A DNA stretch of 64,000 nucleotides from contig NC_011675.1 in the NCBI RefSeq assembly GCF_000150955.2, positions 1 to 64,000 on the forward strand, read 5' to 3'. The position numbers were made by a program, and so were the translations under genes. Source of the DNA: Phaeodactylum tricornutum CCAP 1055/1. Taxonomy: Eukaryota; Bacillariophyta; Bacillariophyceae; Surirellales; Neidiaceae. Position 1 is the first letter of the stretch; each line of letters starts with the position of its first letter. Under the pieces are notes generated by a model. The model was given only the letters and a program-made list of their open reading frames with translations, searched no databases and was not told the origin of the DNA. This document shows, in pieces, positions 1-10,553 of the stretch.

Positions 1-693
1 TTCCGCGTCATCAGATGTCGCCGGGGGACCCACCATTTGCTGCAACAAATGAATACGTCGTTCCATCCATAGTTTGAGTTCTGGTTTGACCTTGGCGTCC
101 ACCATCCGTTGGAGTCGTTGCAACTCGGTCGTTTTCCGTTCCACCTCCCAGGCATGAATCTTGTCCAAATAGGCGATTTCCTGATCACGGCAACCTTCGC
201 GCGAGACGACGTCACACCGAAAGGCCGGCACGACGTCGGCTCCCAGAATTTCCAAGATTTCTATACGAAAGATGAGGACGGCGTTGGGGGGAATGCGCGG
301 TGGACTGCCGCGTTCACCGTACGCGAGTTCGGAAGGAATGTAGAGTTCCCACTGGTCGCCTTGCACCATACGCTGCATGGCTTCGGTCCATCCGGCAATG
401 ACTTGATTGGGTGCGAACGTGGTGGGTTCGTCGCGATCGTAGGAACTGTCAAAGGTGCTTCCATCCAGCAAGGTTCCGGCGTAGTGACAGGAACAGGGTG
501 TGGAGGCACCGGGATGGTAGGCGCCCGTCCCGTTGACCAGTGGCTTGTACTGCAAACCAGAAGGCAACTCGATGACTCCGGGTTGGGCGCGGTTGGAAGC
601 CAGATACGCGAGGCCTTCGGCGTCGCTCGCGGCCGCGTACGGAGATAACGAGGCAACGACAACGACGACGAACGAGAAGAATAAGCGGGACAT
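1..693 (-). CDS. Secreted FKBP-type peptidyl-prolyl cis-trans isomerase (3' end beyond window)
   Basis: Prolyl isomerase of the FKBP family, expected to speed folding of proteins in the secretory pathway or another compartment reached by a signal peptide. The ATG at 693 opens a hydrophobic leader (residues 1-22, MSRLFFSF then a run of valines, AAAS cleavage region). Residues about 41-151 form the FKBP domain: GLQYKPLVNGTG, CHYAGTLLDGSTFDSS, QVIAGWTEAM, YIPSELAYGERG and the closing strands FRIEILEILG. A charged, probably helical tail follows (ERKTTELQRLQRMVDAK). The frame stays open to base 1 (231 codons), so the C-terminus is missing. The leader lacks the Phe after the cleavage site typical of diatom plastid import, so an ER or secretory location is more likely than plastid. 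Family call is firm; location is inference. Confidence 0.9.
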   Translation of the reverse strand, partial: MSRLFFSFVVVVVASLSPYAAASDAEGLAYLASNRAQPGVIELPSGLQYKPLVNGTGAYHPGASTPCSCHYAGTLLDGSTFDSSYDRDEPTTFAPNQVIAGWTEAMQRMVQGDQWELYIPSELAYGERGSPPRIPPNAVLIFRIEILEILGADVVPAFRCDVVSREGCRDQEIAYLDKIHAWEVERKTTELQRLQRMVDAKVKPELKLWMERRIHLLQQMVGPPATSDDAE

Positions 694-1599
694 GAACATA
701 TTCCAAAAACAAGTCCGAACGAGATTAGCAACGACGGGACGTGGGGGATTATTCGAGCGAAGAGAGTGTACTGCGCAGAGAGCTTGGATTGCTCGAAGTA
801 GAAAAGTAAAAAATTGTCAGGGAATGGATGAGGTATGGTACCGGTAGGATACAGTTCCAGTTATGTTAATATGTTGGATTAGCTCTACCATACTCTCTAG
901 AGAGGCACCAAAAAGCGAAAGGTACTGGTGGGAGACGGACCACAACCGTGGCTCGCGATAGTACAGTCACAGTCAGTACATGTGCGTCCGTTCACACCGC
1001 TCGAACAAGACCCTCCACGAATGTTGAATTGTAGGGGTTAACAAATGACTTTTGAGTACCGTTCGCAGTCACAGTCAATCCCAACCATTCCTCCTTCCAT
1101 TCCGATTTTACTCGTGACTAACAGTAAAGTCGGTATCGCATGGTACCAAAGGTAATTTCGCTAACAGTGCGAAAGAACTTTGCATTCCCTCGGCGTGTGT
1201 CAAGCAAGGATCATTCACAAGTCACAGTATACGCGGCACCCGAACCGAACGAAGACGCTGCGTTGCCAAAGGAAAGGGAAACCACGGATCCTGTAGACGT
1301 CTTTCGTGGCTCGGCGTTCACGGGACACCGAGGGTGAAAATTGGAGATCTCCCCCCAAAGGACGACAATCCTTAGATTCCTACGGTAGAACACACGCACT
1401 GACTGTAAATCGTGGAGTTGACTGTGAGTGCGCGACACAACCACCAAACCTTGCTCGTCCCAAAAGTCATGCCGTATTGTCCACACTGGTTAGTGAATGA
1501 CGGGTCAGCGGTGGCGGGACGAATGGGGCTGGATAGGATGGTGATCGGGACGGATATTCCCTCAGAGGAAGCTTCCCACGAGTCGGATCCCACGACGAC
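694..1599. other. Spacer rich in ACTGT motif copies
   Basis: No credible gene seen on either strand. The stretch lies between the FKBP start (minus strand) and the decayed lipase (plus strand), so it contains the FKBP promoter. Its notable content is a dense group of ACTGT-core motifs, listed separately. Confidence 0.6.
963..1430. promoter_or_regulatory. Cluster of ACTGT-core motifs upstream of the FKBP gene
   Basis: Seen directly: acagtcacagtcagt at about 964, gcagtcacagtcaatc at about 1065, taacagtaaa at about 1119, gtcacagtat at about 1219, gactgtaaat at 1401 and ttgactgtgagt at 1418. The core recurs at many other spacers in this window. A regulatory role is inference. Confidence 0.4.
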
Positions 1600-3243
1600 C
1601 CCAACAACTACGACACCAACCCCCCAGTACTGCCATTACCGGCGACTATGCCTGGGTCAATCTCGGGTCGTCCGTTCCGTTCTTTTCGCAACTATTCGAC
1701 AATCCCGATCCTTCCGACAATCCCTTTGATCGCCTTGTTGGTTCCTACGAATCGGAAGACACCGATCTCTTTTGAAAGCTCGCTTCCCTCTTTTGATCGA
1801 CACCATCTCTGAGTATGTATTCGAACGACAACAGCAACGGCAATAACGACAAGGCACACGACGAGAGTCAGAAATTCGTCACCCACATTGTGAACACCTT
1901 GGGTTCTCCCGCACAAGAACAAACTCGCCAACAAATTTTCAAACTTTTCCAGCAAAGCATCATCTCCATGAAGGAAGAAATGCAGAAAACCTTTGGAGAC
2001 ATACAGAACGAAATTTGGGAGCGTTTCAATCTACTGCAACTCACCTATTTTCTGCAGCACGAAGAAAATCCGGCAAGAATCCCGTTTGGAAACGACGCCA
2101 GCATCGATTTATGACCCCACTGCCCGTCAGCGAGGCCGTACAATTGGGCGATGCACTCTTTCTCTCTCATCTCGCTTACGTGGACGACTATCATCTCATT
2201 CAGGAACATCTGCGGAGTGTGGACAACGACGCCTTTGCCCTACGCAACTGTACCACCTCCAGTCAACCCAACCAACCGGCCCACTTTTTGGTCGTCCGTA
2301 AGATCGCCAGTCCCGCCCCGACAAACACAAAATGCTTCCTGACACCTGAGCGGAAATTGCTCATTCATCAGTACTTGCCCTTCTTCTTTCGTCCCGAACC
2401 GCTCGAAGTCGTCCTCACGATCCGTGGTACCAAAGAAGTAGGTGACTTCTTGTCCGACGCCATGCTAGCCGCCACCGAACATCAGGATGGCATGGCACAC
2501 GCCGGTATACTCAAATCGACCCGATGGATGCTGAAAACATACACGGACGATTTGCAACAAATTGTTGAAAGATTCTCAACGGGATAGATTAATTTGTGGT
2601 TGGTCGGACATTCTCTAGCAAGCGGAAAAGCGGCCTTATTAATGGTCATTGAGTTGTTCGAAACGCAAGACAGATGGGTTCAGCCCCACGCATTGGGCTT
2701 TGGTACGCCCTCCCTGGTATCGGCGGATCTCTCCCGCAAGTACAAACCTATTGTTACGACCGTCATCAACGATGCCGATGCCTGCCGTGCCCCGCATGTC
2801 GGTGGCTTCCATTGCCAACGCTTGGCTACGAGTTGTCCGTTTTAACTGGACCGATGCCTTCTTGCAAGACTTTGATCAAAGCGTTGATTTTTTGAGCGGC
2901 TACTTGCTTAAATTAAAGATGCATACCGATTGGATCGATGAGAGCTCGCGTAATATTCGACAGATACTAATTACTTTGTTTGACCAAAAGGTTGCACCGG
3001 GCTTGAAGAACTTGCCCAAAGCGACGGAAAAAGAATCCGAACTCATTCCTCACGGAAACTGCGTCCACTTGCACCGTGACGGAACTTCCTGGCAAGGAGC
3101 CTACACCAGCTGTAACTTCTTTCAAGAGTTGGAAGTGGTTCGGCACTTGGTCGATGATCATTCGATTCCGACCGTATTACAGTGGCCTTGTAAATTATGT
3201 TCGCAAGCAGAAACAGAATGTTTCGTGGAAATTCGACCATGAC
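1600..3243 (+). pseudogene. Decayed class 3 (fungal-type) lipase
   Basis: Remnant of an alpha/beta-hydrolase lipase of the class 3 family, which cleaves acylglycerols. Recognisable pieces in order: a leader part (GDYAWVNLGSSVPFF at about 1641), a helical part at 1845-2090, the segment with VVLTIRGTKEVGDFLSDA (about 2409), the nucleophile elbow WLVGHSLASGKAALL (about 2597, Ser in GHS), the Asp region VINDADA followed by VPRMSVASIANAWL (about 2761-2830), and the His region RHLVDDHSIPT then YYSGLVNYVRKQ (about 3140-3215). These lie in different frames. There are frame changes near 1770, 1840, 2090, 2785 and 3170 and an in-frame TAG at 2585 just before the elbow. The elbow reads GHSLAS where GHSLGAG or GHSLGG is usual. 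The domain order is intact, so this is a once-complete host gene, not a fragment. Several small introns are a less likely reading because the junctions lack GT-AG sites and the TAG interrupts a conserved strand. Confidence 0.75.
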
Positions 3244-3618
3244 CTGCTAATACACCCGGTGGGCTAGCTTTACCTTTCTCTGAAAGGGTCCATGTGTAGA
3301 CTATTCCTTGTCTCTACGCTTTCATTTCGGAATATGCACGACATCAGGCTCCAATGTTGAGATCACATATCAGATAGTGCGCACTGTGAGTTTACTTGAT
3401 CAATATCCCTGTTGTCAATTCATTCTAAGAGCGACGCATATGTTGGAATGATAGGAGAACTCCTTGTCACTGGTGTGCCATTAACTGTATGTCTAGCATT
3501 CAAAACTACCGCTCTAGTCCTCTCTAGACCCGCATTTACAAGACGTTGCTAAAAGGATGTCGAGATTCGTTCTAGTTTCAACAAAAGCAATTAGATACTC
3601 GCTAGAGAGTGTGCGTAT
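3244..3618. other. Spacer between two convergent genes
   Basis: No gene, RNA or repeat recognised. It should hold the 3' ends of the lipase remnant (plus) and the ESCRT-III gene (minus). Confidence 0.6.
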
Positions 3619-4322
3619 TTAATTGCGTAAATTAGCCAGCCGGGCTTCCAGATCATTCGATTCGGGCTTTGTAGGCTCCTTCACATCGGGCGTCTTTTTT
3701 GCAATCGGACCTGCTTCCGAGAACGCTTCTCCCAATTCGAGATTATTTTCATCCGCCACTCGCCCAATAAGTTCGTCGACTTGTTCCGCAGGTGTCGATG
3801 TCGCTGTAGTAGCATTCATAGCACCCTCCATGTACTGCGTCTTGACATCAAGATCTTCAAACTGCTGCTCAAATTTATCCATCGTGGAGCTGAGTTTCTC
3901 AATATCCATACTCGCCATGGACCTGCCCATCCCTTTCACCACGCCTTTCATGCTATCCGAAACAGCATTCATACGGACTGCTGTTTCGATTCGTGAACAG
4001 CAAGCGTCCAAGCGCGATGCCATCCGCAAATGATTTAGAGATTGGTTCTTTTCGCGAATGGCATCTTGTCCGTAAATCCGAGCTCCTTCCGAATTTCCTT
4101 GTTGAATCGCCTGTTCGAAGAGTCGACTACGCGTGAGTTCCTGCGATTTATAAAGATTACAGATTGAATTGAACTTCTGGTAGATTTCCAGTGTCATACC
4201 TTTTTAAGCTTTTCCAAAGCTGCCTTTTCGTTCTTCTCACATTTTTTGGACGACCGATGCATTTGCTTGCTCGTAATCCGCAAGTTTACAAGCTCTTCCT
4301 CTAAGCTTATCTTGTTCCCCAT
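3619..4322 (-). CDS. VPS46: ESCRT-III subunit CHMP1/Vps46 (Did2), two exons
   Basis: Small helical ESCRT-III protein that helps bud and cut membranes at late endosomes and recruits the Vps4 ATPase. Exon 1 is 4322-4200, starting MGNKISLEEELVNLR. The intron is 4199-4111 (89 bp, GTATGA...CAG). Exon 2 is 4110-3619, starting AIQQGNSEGARIYG. The spliced protein has 204 residues, close to the 196-199 of animal CHMP1. Family hallmarks are ARIYGQDAIREKN, LRMASRLDA, a middle rich in Met and acidic residues (DKFEQQFEDLD), and a C-terminal MIT-interacting motif LEARLANLRN that nearly matches the human end (LSRRLAALRN). Reading from an ATG inside the intron (4197) would replace the conserved first helix with unrelated residues, so the spliced start is preferred. 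It stands alone, with no ESCRT neighbour. Confidence 0.93.
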
Positions 4323-6259
4323 GACGCTGGTGATAATCAGAAATAATTGGATTGGGCGGAGGGAGGGAGACCAAGAAAGAATGCGAGATAGTCTCTGAAC
4401 TGAAAAGTGGTCCCAGTCGTTCGATAACCTCTGAAGACTTCTACTGCGCCATTGTGCCCTTTTCTTCCGACTGCCCTCGTCCTTTTTGCCTCGGTTGAGT
4501 CTTGCAGTCCAATAACACCTTCATCGTTGATGTATTTATTTAATGGATGAGCTTAGATTACATATAATATATGTTAGACAGCTGAGAAAAGCAAATAGCG
4601 ACCACACCGCGACTCGATATCCCACAGCACCCCCAGTCACACGGAAATTGAACTCACAGTCAGTCAATTTTACATTTCAAAAGAAAGTAACTATGTATAA
4701 TACATAGAAAAGTTTAAATGGTCTGATTCACTGTCAGATACTCTCCATTAGCACAACCTATTCCAAAGACATCCTATCTAGAGACACACTCAATACCGCA
4801 AAAACCTCGCGAGTAAGACATCATCTTTACGGTTTAGTGTTATGATAGTTCGAACAGCAGTTTGATTTACCCATCATGGTTTTGTAACTTGCCAAACTGT
4901 AAGTCGTTTTGCGACTTTCTGGATCACTTGTAGATAGTATGCTGTCCGTAATGCTTGGCTGACAGTAAAATGGTAGCTTTACTTTCTAGTATTTTGCCCT
5001 TCCCTTTACCTCATGCAGTTTTAGTTGTTAGAATGGACCATTGGATGAAATAAACAGCCTGAGAAAGAAGTCAATTTGAAATGTCCAATCCAGTGCGTTT
5101 ATCGCATTCGAGCCCGTATTTCGATTAGAAATGGCTTCCACAGGGGCATCATTGCTGGACAATTGGCGAGGCCTAGCTAGACACGCTGTATGACGAACTA
5201 CTCCAAGCACTGTGTTGCAGATAACTTACGTAACTGTTACCGAAAAATGTGGCACTTAAAGTTGAAAAATTAAACCCTACAAGCATCCGGGGGCGGACCA
5301 AAAACTCCTACGGTTTATGTGCTCCTTCATGAAAGTGCTCCAGGAGTATGCTTGACAAATGAGTACAATTTTAGCAGTATCCGGGAGATATGAGGCAAAA
5401 TTATTGAGAGCTCAACATGGCCTTCAATAGAAAGGATTGCTCGTAACGGAAGAGAAAGTGAATACTGTAGTCATTTTTTGCACGGAAAAAGTCATCCTAT
5501 TGACTGTGAGTTAGCTATAGAGTACTGCTACCATATTCGGTGGGAGGCATTGAGCGCATCAGATTGCACACTTTGGCTGGAGAAAATATTGCACTAATGC
5601 TTAAGGCGCACATATTCTGCATCGGACCGGACGACTGTGCAAAACATCTGGTGGATAGCTGTCCATCAAAACTCGACCTTATTGCAGTTAGCGCGAACAT
5701 TTCGAGAACACTTCCTAACGGGCGAAGAATCTCTGAAGTACAAATTACCCTCTGACATCATCGTAAATGACGCGTTTGTGCGAAATTTTAAGTATACAAT
5801 TTTTAATCGATGTTTTAAGGAAACGGGTTCTCGACCCAGAAAGGCGAAGAAAAGCGGAAAGGTGAAGTTTGCATTATCGCAATATTCCGCCGGCCAAAGC
5901 CACCTCCGACAATGAGTGAAGACGAAGGGACAGAGCTCCCCAGCAATCTCCATTTCACATCGTTCCACGAATAGACTGTCCATCAGTGTAATTTGGATAC
6001 ACAATGAGGACCGATGCTTTGAACGGGCCCACGGAGTCTTGAAGCTGAAAAGGTGGATTGCAATTCAGGAAGAAAGAGTAAGCAAACAATCCTTGCGTCA
6101 TCGAGACTTTGCACCTCTCTACTTTCCATTGTTCAAGTTTGTGAAACCTTACCTCACTTTTCATGGGTAAGTTAATGTTGCGCATTTTCGTTGTTGGAGA
6201 AAACGATACGGAAGTGGCTTCTATCACTTCTGCTACAGCGTCGTATTAAACAGCGATTT
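4323..6259. other. Gene-poor spacer between CHMP1 and the first HSF gene
   Basis: No credible coding region recognised; the short open frames at 5540-6170 (plus) and 5666-6227 (minus) resemble no known family. It carries ACTGT-type motifs at about 4653 (ctcacagtcagtca) and 5500 (ttgactgtgagtt). The left end should hold the CHMP1 promoter. Confidence 0.5.
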
Positions 6260-7513
6260 TTACTTGCCTTTCAATGCTGTTGTCCCGGCCCTTTGTATTA
6301 GGTGAAGGCGATCCGGGAATCCGCGCTTGAAGTTGGGATGCATGTATACATCCACGATACCACCTTCGCATATTCGGTGAAAGCTGTACATTTGCAGTTG
6401 TCGCATAAACGAACTTATCTTGGTGTGTCGAAAGTACTTAGGTGCAATATCTCTCACAAACACTCTTGGCTTATGTATCCGGAACGATAATCCGCCAGGC
6501 ATCCAGGACACAATGTCTTCGTTGCCGAGGTCCACTGCTTCTTCTAACAAACGGTACAGCTTTTGCGGAAACGCTTCAGGACCCTCCCGAGCGCTCCTTC
6601 GCTCTATCACGCACAAATCTGATGAGCTTGAACCTGAAGTGGTTCGACAGGACTCTTCGGTTGGTCTTTCACGCAAGGAAATGGGTGCGGGCTTTGCCGC
6701 AACGGAAATGACCGTTGCAAATATCCTGGAAAGAGAGTGATTACCCGCTCTGGCTTTGTCTGCTACTGTCACCCTTTCGTCAATACCTATGGAAGCTCTT
6801 GGTCTATGAGATATACGAGTTCTTCCGCTGGCATCCACAGCACTTTCGAGTTTGTCCCTCATCCCGACCAGGAAGTTTGCCGCAACTAGTTCTCTGGTCT
6901 CATTTCCAAGGTCTGGTTTCGGAGTGACTGGTGATTGCTTACGATGTTGCTGCTGATTATTTATCCCGACAAGGAATTGCAAAAGAAGCCGAGCCTGAAG
7001 TTGTTGAGAAGTTTCTAGACCCCTTGATGCAACTTGCACCGGAGGAGCCCCCCCATCAAGGACCGGCATTCCTTGCTGTATGGCCAAGATTTTGTTGACG
7101 AAAACATTTGGATCCGGCGCCTCGTTTTCCTCCGACACGAATGGTCGTCGGGAAACTACTTCTGAAGTCGTCTCGTTGCTATTGCTAGTCGTGCTCTGTC
7201 CGTAGGGAGGAGGATTCAGTCTGAACGTTGGATTGGCCAACGTACATAGCAAAATTCGAAGCGCATTTTCGAGACTTCCCGCCGCCGCTGCAAGATGGAC
7301 CCTCTTAAGCTCTTCCATGTATGGCTGAATTGGGTGTTCAATTGGCATGTCTTGAGCTTGAGAATAATTTGCGGGTAGAGCGGGAGTTGGAAGGTTTCGA
7401 GTCTGGTTACTCGAACTTTTTCTCTGAGAAGCCAAAGCGAATGCAGCAAGGCGTTCACTAAGTAGCCGTCTGAGCTCTTGTTCGTTGCTGTGAGCGGAAT
7501 CTTCGTCGCTCAT
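6260..7513 (-). CDS. HSF-type transcription factor (HSF cluster, gene 1)
   Basis: Predicted nuclear DNA-binding protein of the heat-shock-factor family, 417 residues, no intron seen. The HSF winged-helix domain is at the far C-terminus (about 310-410): FPQKLYRLLEEA, IVSWMPGGLSFRIHKP, then APKYFRHTKISSFMRQLQMYSFHR, which matches the recognition helix SFVRQLNMYGF of classical HSFs, and a short wing ending PNFKRGFPDRL. Classical HSFs carry this domain at the N-terminus followed by an HR-A/B coiled coil; no such coiled coil is visible here. The N-terminus holds a short helix (EQELRRLLSERLAAFALASQ) resembling the starts of the three sister genes. The middle is low-complexity, rich in Gln, Asn, Ser and Pro. 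The ATG at 7513 gives MSDEDSAHSN. First of four minus-strand HSF genes. Target genes cannot be told from sequence. Confidence 0.9.
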   Translation of the reverse strand: MSDEDSAHSNEQELRRLLSERLAAFALASQRKSSSNQTRNLPTPALPANYSQAQDMPIEHPIQPYMEELKRVHLAAAAGSLENALRILLCTLANPTFRLNPPPYGQSTTSNSNETTSEVVSRRPFVSEENEAPDPNVFVNKILAIQQGMPVLDGGAPPVQVASRGLETSQQLQARLLLQFLVGINNQQQHRKQSPVTPKPDLGNETRELVAANFLVGMRDKLESAVDASGRTRISHRPRASIGIDERVTVADKARAGNHSLSRIFATVISVAAKPAPISLRERPTEESCRTTSGSSSSDLCVIERRSAREGPEAFPQKLYRLLEEAVDLGNEDIVSWMPGGLSFRIHKPRVFVRDIAPKYFRHTKISSFMRQLQMYSFHRICEGGIVDVYMHPNFKRGFPDRLHLIQRAGTTALKGK

Positions 7514-7730
7514 GGCCGTCTTTAAAGCTTATATATCACTTTGTCTCTCTAGTGTGGTGAACGAAAGAGGAAACGCAGCAACGATTCTTGTGCTTTCGTC
7601 AGAGATTGTGATGACCCAGCTCATTTCGCCAGATGGATAGAACCAGATGCCGAATCACAGTCGTCATTTTGGTTTTTTCTGTGCAATGGCGCGCTTTAAT
7701 TAACGATTCGATTTATTGCTTTCTGAAATT

Positions 7731-7809
7731 CACCGAAGGAGATCATCCCCGAAACTCACCGAAGGAGATCATCCCTAAACCTCACCGAAGGAGATCATCC
7801 CTGAAACTC
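7731..7809. repeat. Three-copy 26-bp tandem repeat
   Basis: The unit caccgaaggagatcatccc plus a 7-bp spacer starts at 7731, 7757 and 7783, an exact 26-bp period. The 19-bp core is intact in all three; the spacers vary by one or two bases. It lies about 220 bp upstream of the HSF gene 1 start codon, so it could be promoter-proximal. Confidence 0.9.
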
Positions 7810-8071
7810 TAACTAAGGAAACCGGAATACCGCAAATTTGGTTCCGCATTGTAGTTTTCAATTATGAAATACCGCTTCAACAGAAACACTTGAAAGATTT
7901 AGGAAAGTTACATATTCCTTGGTGATTAAACAAACGTCATACGCAAATTGCAACTTTCGTCACTCGTTGCACCAGCGGATCTGGAAAAAATGTGTCGGTA
8001 TTGTCTGACAGTCAATGACGAAACTTGTGAACAATCATCTAATAGAGCGCAGCTTCATCTGCATTTTTAGA

Positions 8072-8090
8072 TTAACAGTAACTGTAAATG
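8072..8090. promoter_or_regulatory. Back-to-back ACTGT motif pair
   Basis: The sequence ttaacagtaactgtaaatg contains the core in both orientations, overlapping as an imperfect palindrome. Same motif family as at 963-1430. Function is inference. Confidence 0.35.
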
Positions 8091-10267
8091 AGTTTCGACA
8101 AAAATATCGGTAGCTGGAGATTTCTTTACAGACCGCTCTCGAAATGAGTGCTAGCAAGTAGTTGAGAGATGTGGAAGCGGTCCATTATTAGGTCCCAATT
8201 TAACTTGGCTAAACCAGGGAAAACGTTCTTTTTCATCTGCCCCATCTGATCAACTTGGCTTACATGTTAGTAAAGTACCCGCTTTGGTAAAGCGAGTGCT
8301 GTGATATAAAGACTGATCACGTCACTGCAACCCACCCTTTAAAGAGGCTCTAAAGACTTCTACGATTTCTCTACGACATAAGTATGAAATATATATACGA
8401 AAAGATATCAGTGCGACGTTTCTGAGAAATCCAAAGCGATACAGATGACATCATTTCAAGTATGCTGGTTAGTTGTGGTGTCTCTCGTTTAAGGAACTGA
8501 CAACAAAGGACTGTTCAACTGCGTGGTACTGGAATTAGTCGTATAGTTCGCGTCCTGCGTATCGTGCTTTTCATAGGGTCTTTTATGCGATCTTCAACGG
8601 AAAGCTAAAGAGCTGTGGCCATGGCGAAGGCCAAAAGACATAGTCGTTCGTTGCGTGATTTTTGGCAAACGGCCTTCGATTTATTAGCTTTTCCACTTTT
8701 TGGCATCCAAGCCATATTGGACATGATAGATGACAGGGAGGAATTTGTACTTCAGTTCTAAATCTTACGAGATCGGCAATGTCAGCCGAACGAGGAACGA
8801 CAGACGCTTGTCGGCTTCGGTGTTTCACTGCATGAGCAAACAATTCCAAGAGCTGTCACAGCTTAAACTTAACCTTCACTTTCTACTGGTAAGTTTCATT
8901 CCTGCAATCTAGCCAGAGATTACGTATCTTTCATAGCCGTTTCAACGATCTTTGACTTGGACAGCAAGAACTCCAGGCGCGTGTTTCGCGTAACCGGCGA
9001 TATTAGCACCATGCTTTTTGCACCACACTGCCTATCCCGAAATAACATTTTATTTCTTGATGTTGATCAATAGGTATTTCTTTGCGGTTTGTTGGATCTT
9101 CAAGAATTTGATTGTTGGAAGCAAATGATGATACTGTAACAGCACGTGTGGACGTGGGCATTACTTCACAAACGATTTGGGCTTTTCGGCTTCAGAAGCC
9201 ACGGAGGCGCAATCACTTGCATAATCTCCGGAAATTCAAAAAGGATAGACGGATTGGATTTCAAAGACGACCTGGTCAATATTGATTGGGGTCTTGAATT
9301 ACAAACGATTCACTCTTCAACTGGAAGTCCATTCAAAACATCAGCCACGAAGATCGGAGCAATTCACCATCCTTCGTCTCGCCTCCTTTGTGCACTCCCA
9401 TCCTCAAAAAAACTCGAGAATGTTTAGTGTGTCGGAAATCGAAGAGACATCAATGGAGAAAATGAGTTTCTTCATCAACGCAGACTGCGTCCGGTGAAAG
9501 ATTTCATGTCCAGTTTGGGGCATAGTATTGGAAGTTGGTGTACTCTTTAGAGGAGCAGTATCAGCTTTGAGTAACAGCATCTTTTCATGAAGCTAGCCCA
9601 AAAATGGGAGAGTACGGCTTTGTCCGGATGTCTTCATGACGAGTTTTTCTCGTAAAGGAGCGTTATTATGACGGTCGGTTGCAGAAGTTTGTGATTTTGA
9701 TTCGTTGCTGGGGGTTCCAAGTATCATGACAAGGAAAGGAGGTACACTCTGTTGTTCACTGACAAGAGCTACCATTGTTGCGGCCAAACCACTGGGATCG
9801 AACACGAGCAGGGTGTAGCATGGGTGGATCAGAGTTTGGAAGTCGTTTTACTGGGTTCAGTATTTTCGATCCGAACCCGTATCAAATCGTCACCTATAAC
9901 CTGTTGAATGCTTTGGCCTCTGCAGCTCCAAACTTTGGCTCGCCTCTTCATCAATGCTACTGAAGGATGCTGCGGCAGTGAGAATGGGTATTGCACTGTT
10001 TTGTTCGTGAGGAGAGGACTTTTTACCGGGAGCCAAGAAAGTGATGTAGGCGGCTTCGTTTCCGGTTCGCGTAAACGAAAAACGCAACGTACGCAGTTTT
10101 GTTCTGAAAATGGCAGAAAGCAGTTTGCGCAAGCTTGCAGCGACAGACCGATTACTTACTTCCATTCGAATGGATCAGATAAACAATTTTGTCTGAATGA
10201 CAAAAGACTTTTTGTTTCTGTTCTGCGCTTTCTGAAACATCCTTCTTTGTGACAATCTCCAGCAGCT

Positions 10268-10272
10268 CCACC
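10268..10272. repeat. Target-site duplication, left copy (ccacc)
   Basis: The pentamer directly before the left LTR matches the pentamer directly after the right LTR (15550-15554). A 5-bp duplication is usual for Ty1/copia integration. Confidence 0.85.
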
Positions 10273-10478
10273 TGTTGATCCAACTCCTGGTAAGGACAGC
10301 GTCTTACCAGAAGTTCAATCGCCTACTGCTAAACTCCAAGTCGCTTCCGTCCCACACACAACGAATCACAGCCCCACAGTCCCTACGAATATCCAAGAGT
10401 ACATTGTAGACTCATAATCTTCGTAGTTCATCGTTTTCCTTAACTGTGATCTCCATCGTCGTTTTGTGTTCTTCAATA
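10273..10478 (+). repeat. Left LTR of the young copia element
   Basis: 206 bp, beginning TGTTGATCC and ending TTCTTCAATA; apparently identical to the right LTR. It contains an ACTGT-type motif (cttaactgtgat at about 10439). Confidence 0.93.
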
Positions 10479-10553
10479 GAACTACGAAGCAACCCCTCCG
10501 TCTTTCAGCTCCCACCCCTGCCCTACCGCCCATCCGCCTTCTCTTCAGTCCTG

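Larger units (their letters stand above)
7514..10267. other. Long spacer upstream of HSF gene 1, up to the copia insertion
   Basis: About 2.75 kb with no gene I can defend. It includes the HSF gene 1 promoter, a 26-bp tandem repeat (7731-7809) and a double ACTGT motif (8072-8090). Minus-strand open stretches at 9593-9805 and 9890-10165 are Ser/Ala/Pro-rich and could be eroded linker of a dead HSF-like gene, but no DNA-binding domain is visible. Confidence 0.5.

Noticed and set aside
3619-4197. CHMP1 read as a single exon starting at 4197
   Set aside because: That start lies in the intron; the conserved first helix is only obtained by joining 4322-4200 to 4110-3619.
9593-10165. Ser/Ala/Pro-rich minus-strand frames that might be a fifth, dead HSF gene
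   Set aside because: No piece of the HSF DNA-binding domain could be found nearby; resemblance is only in low-complexity composition.
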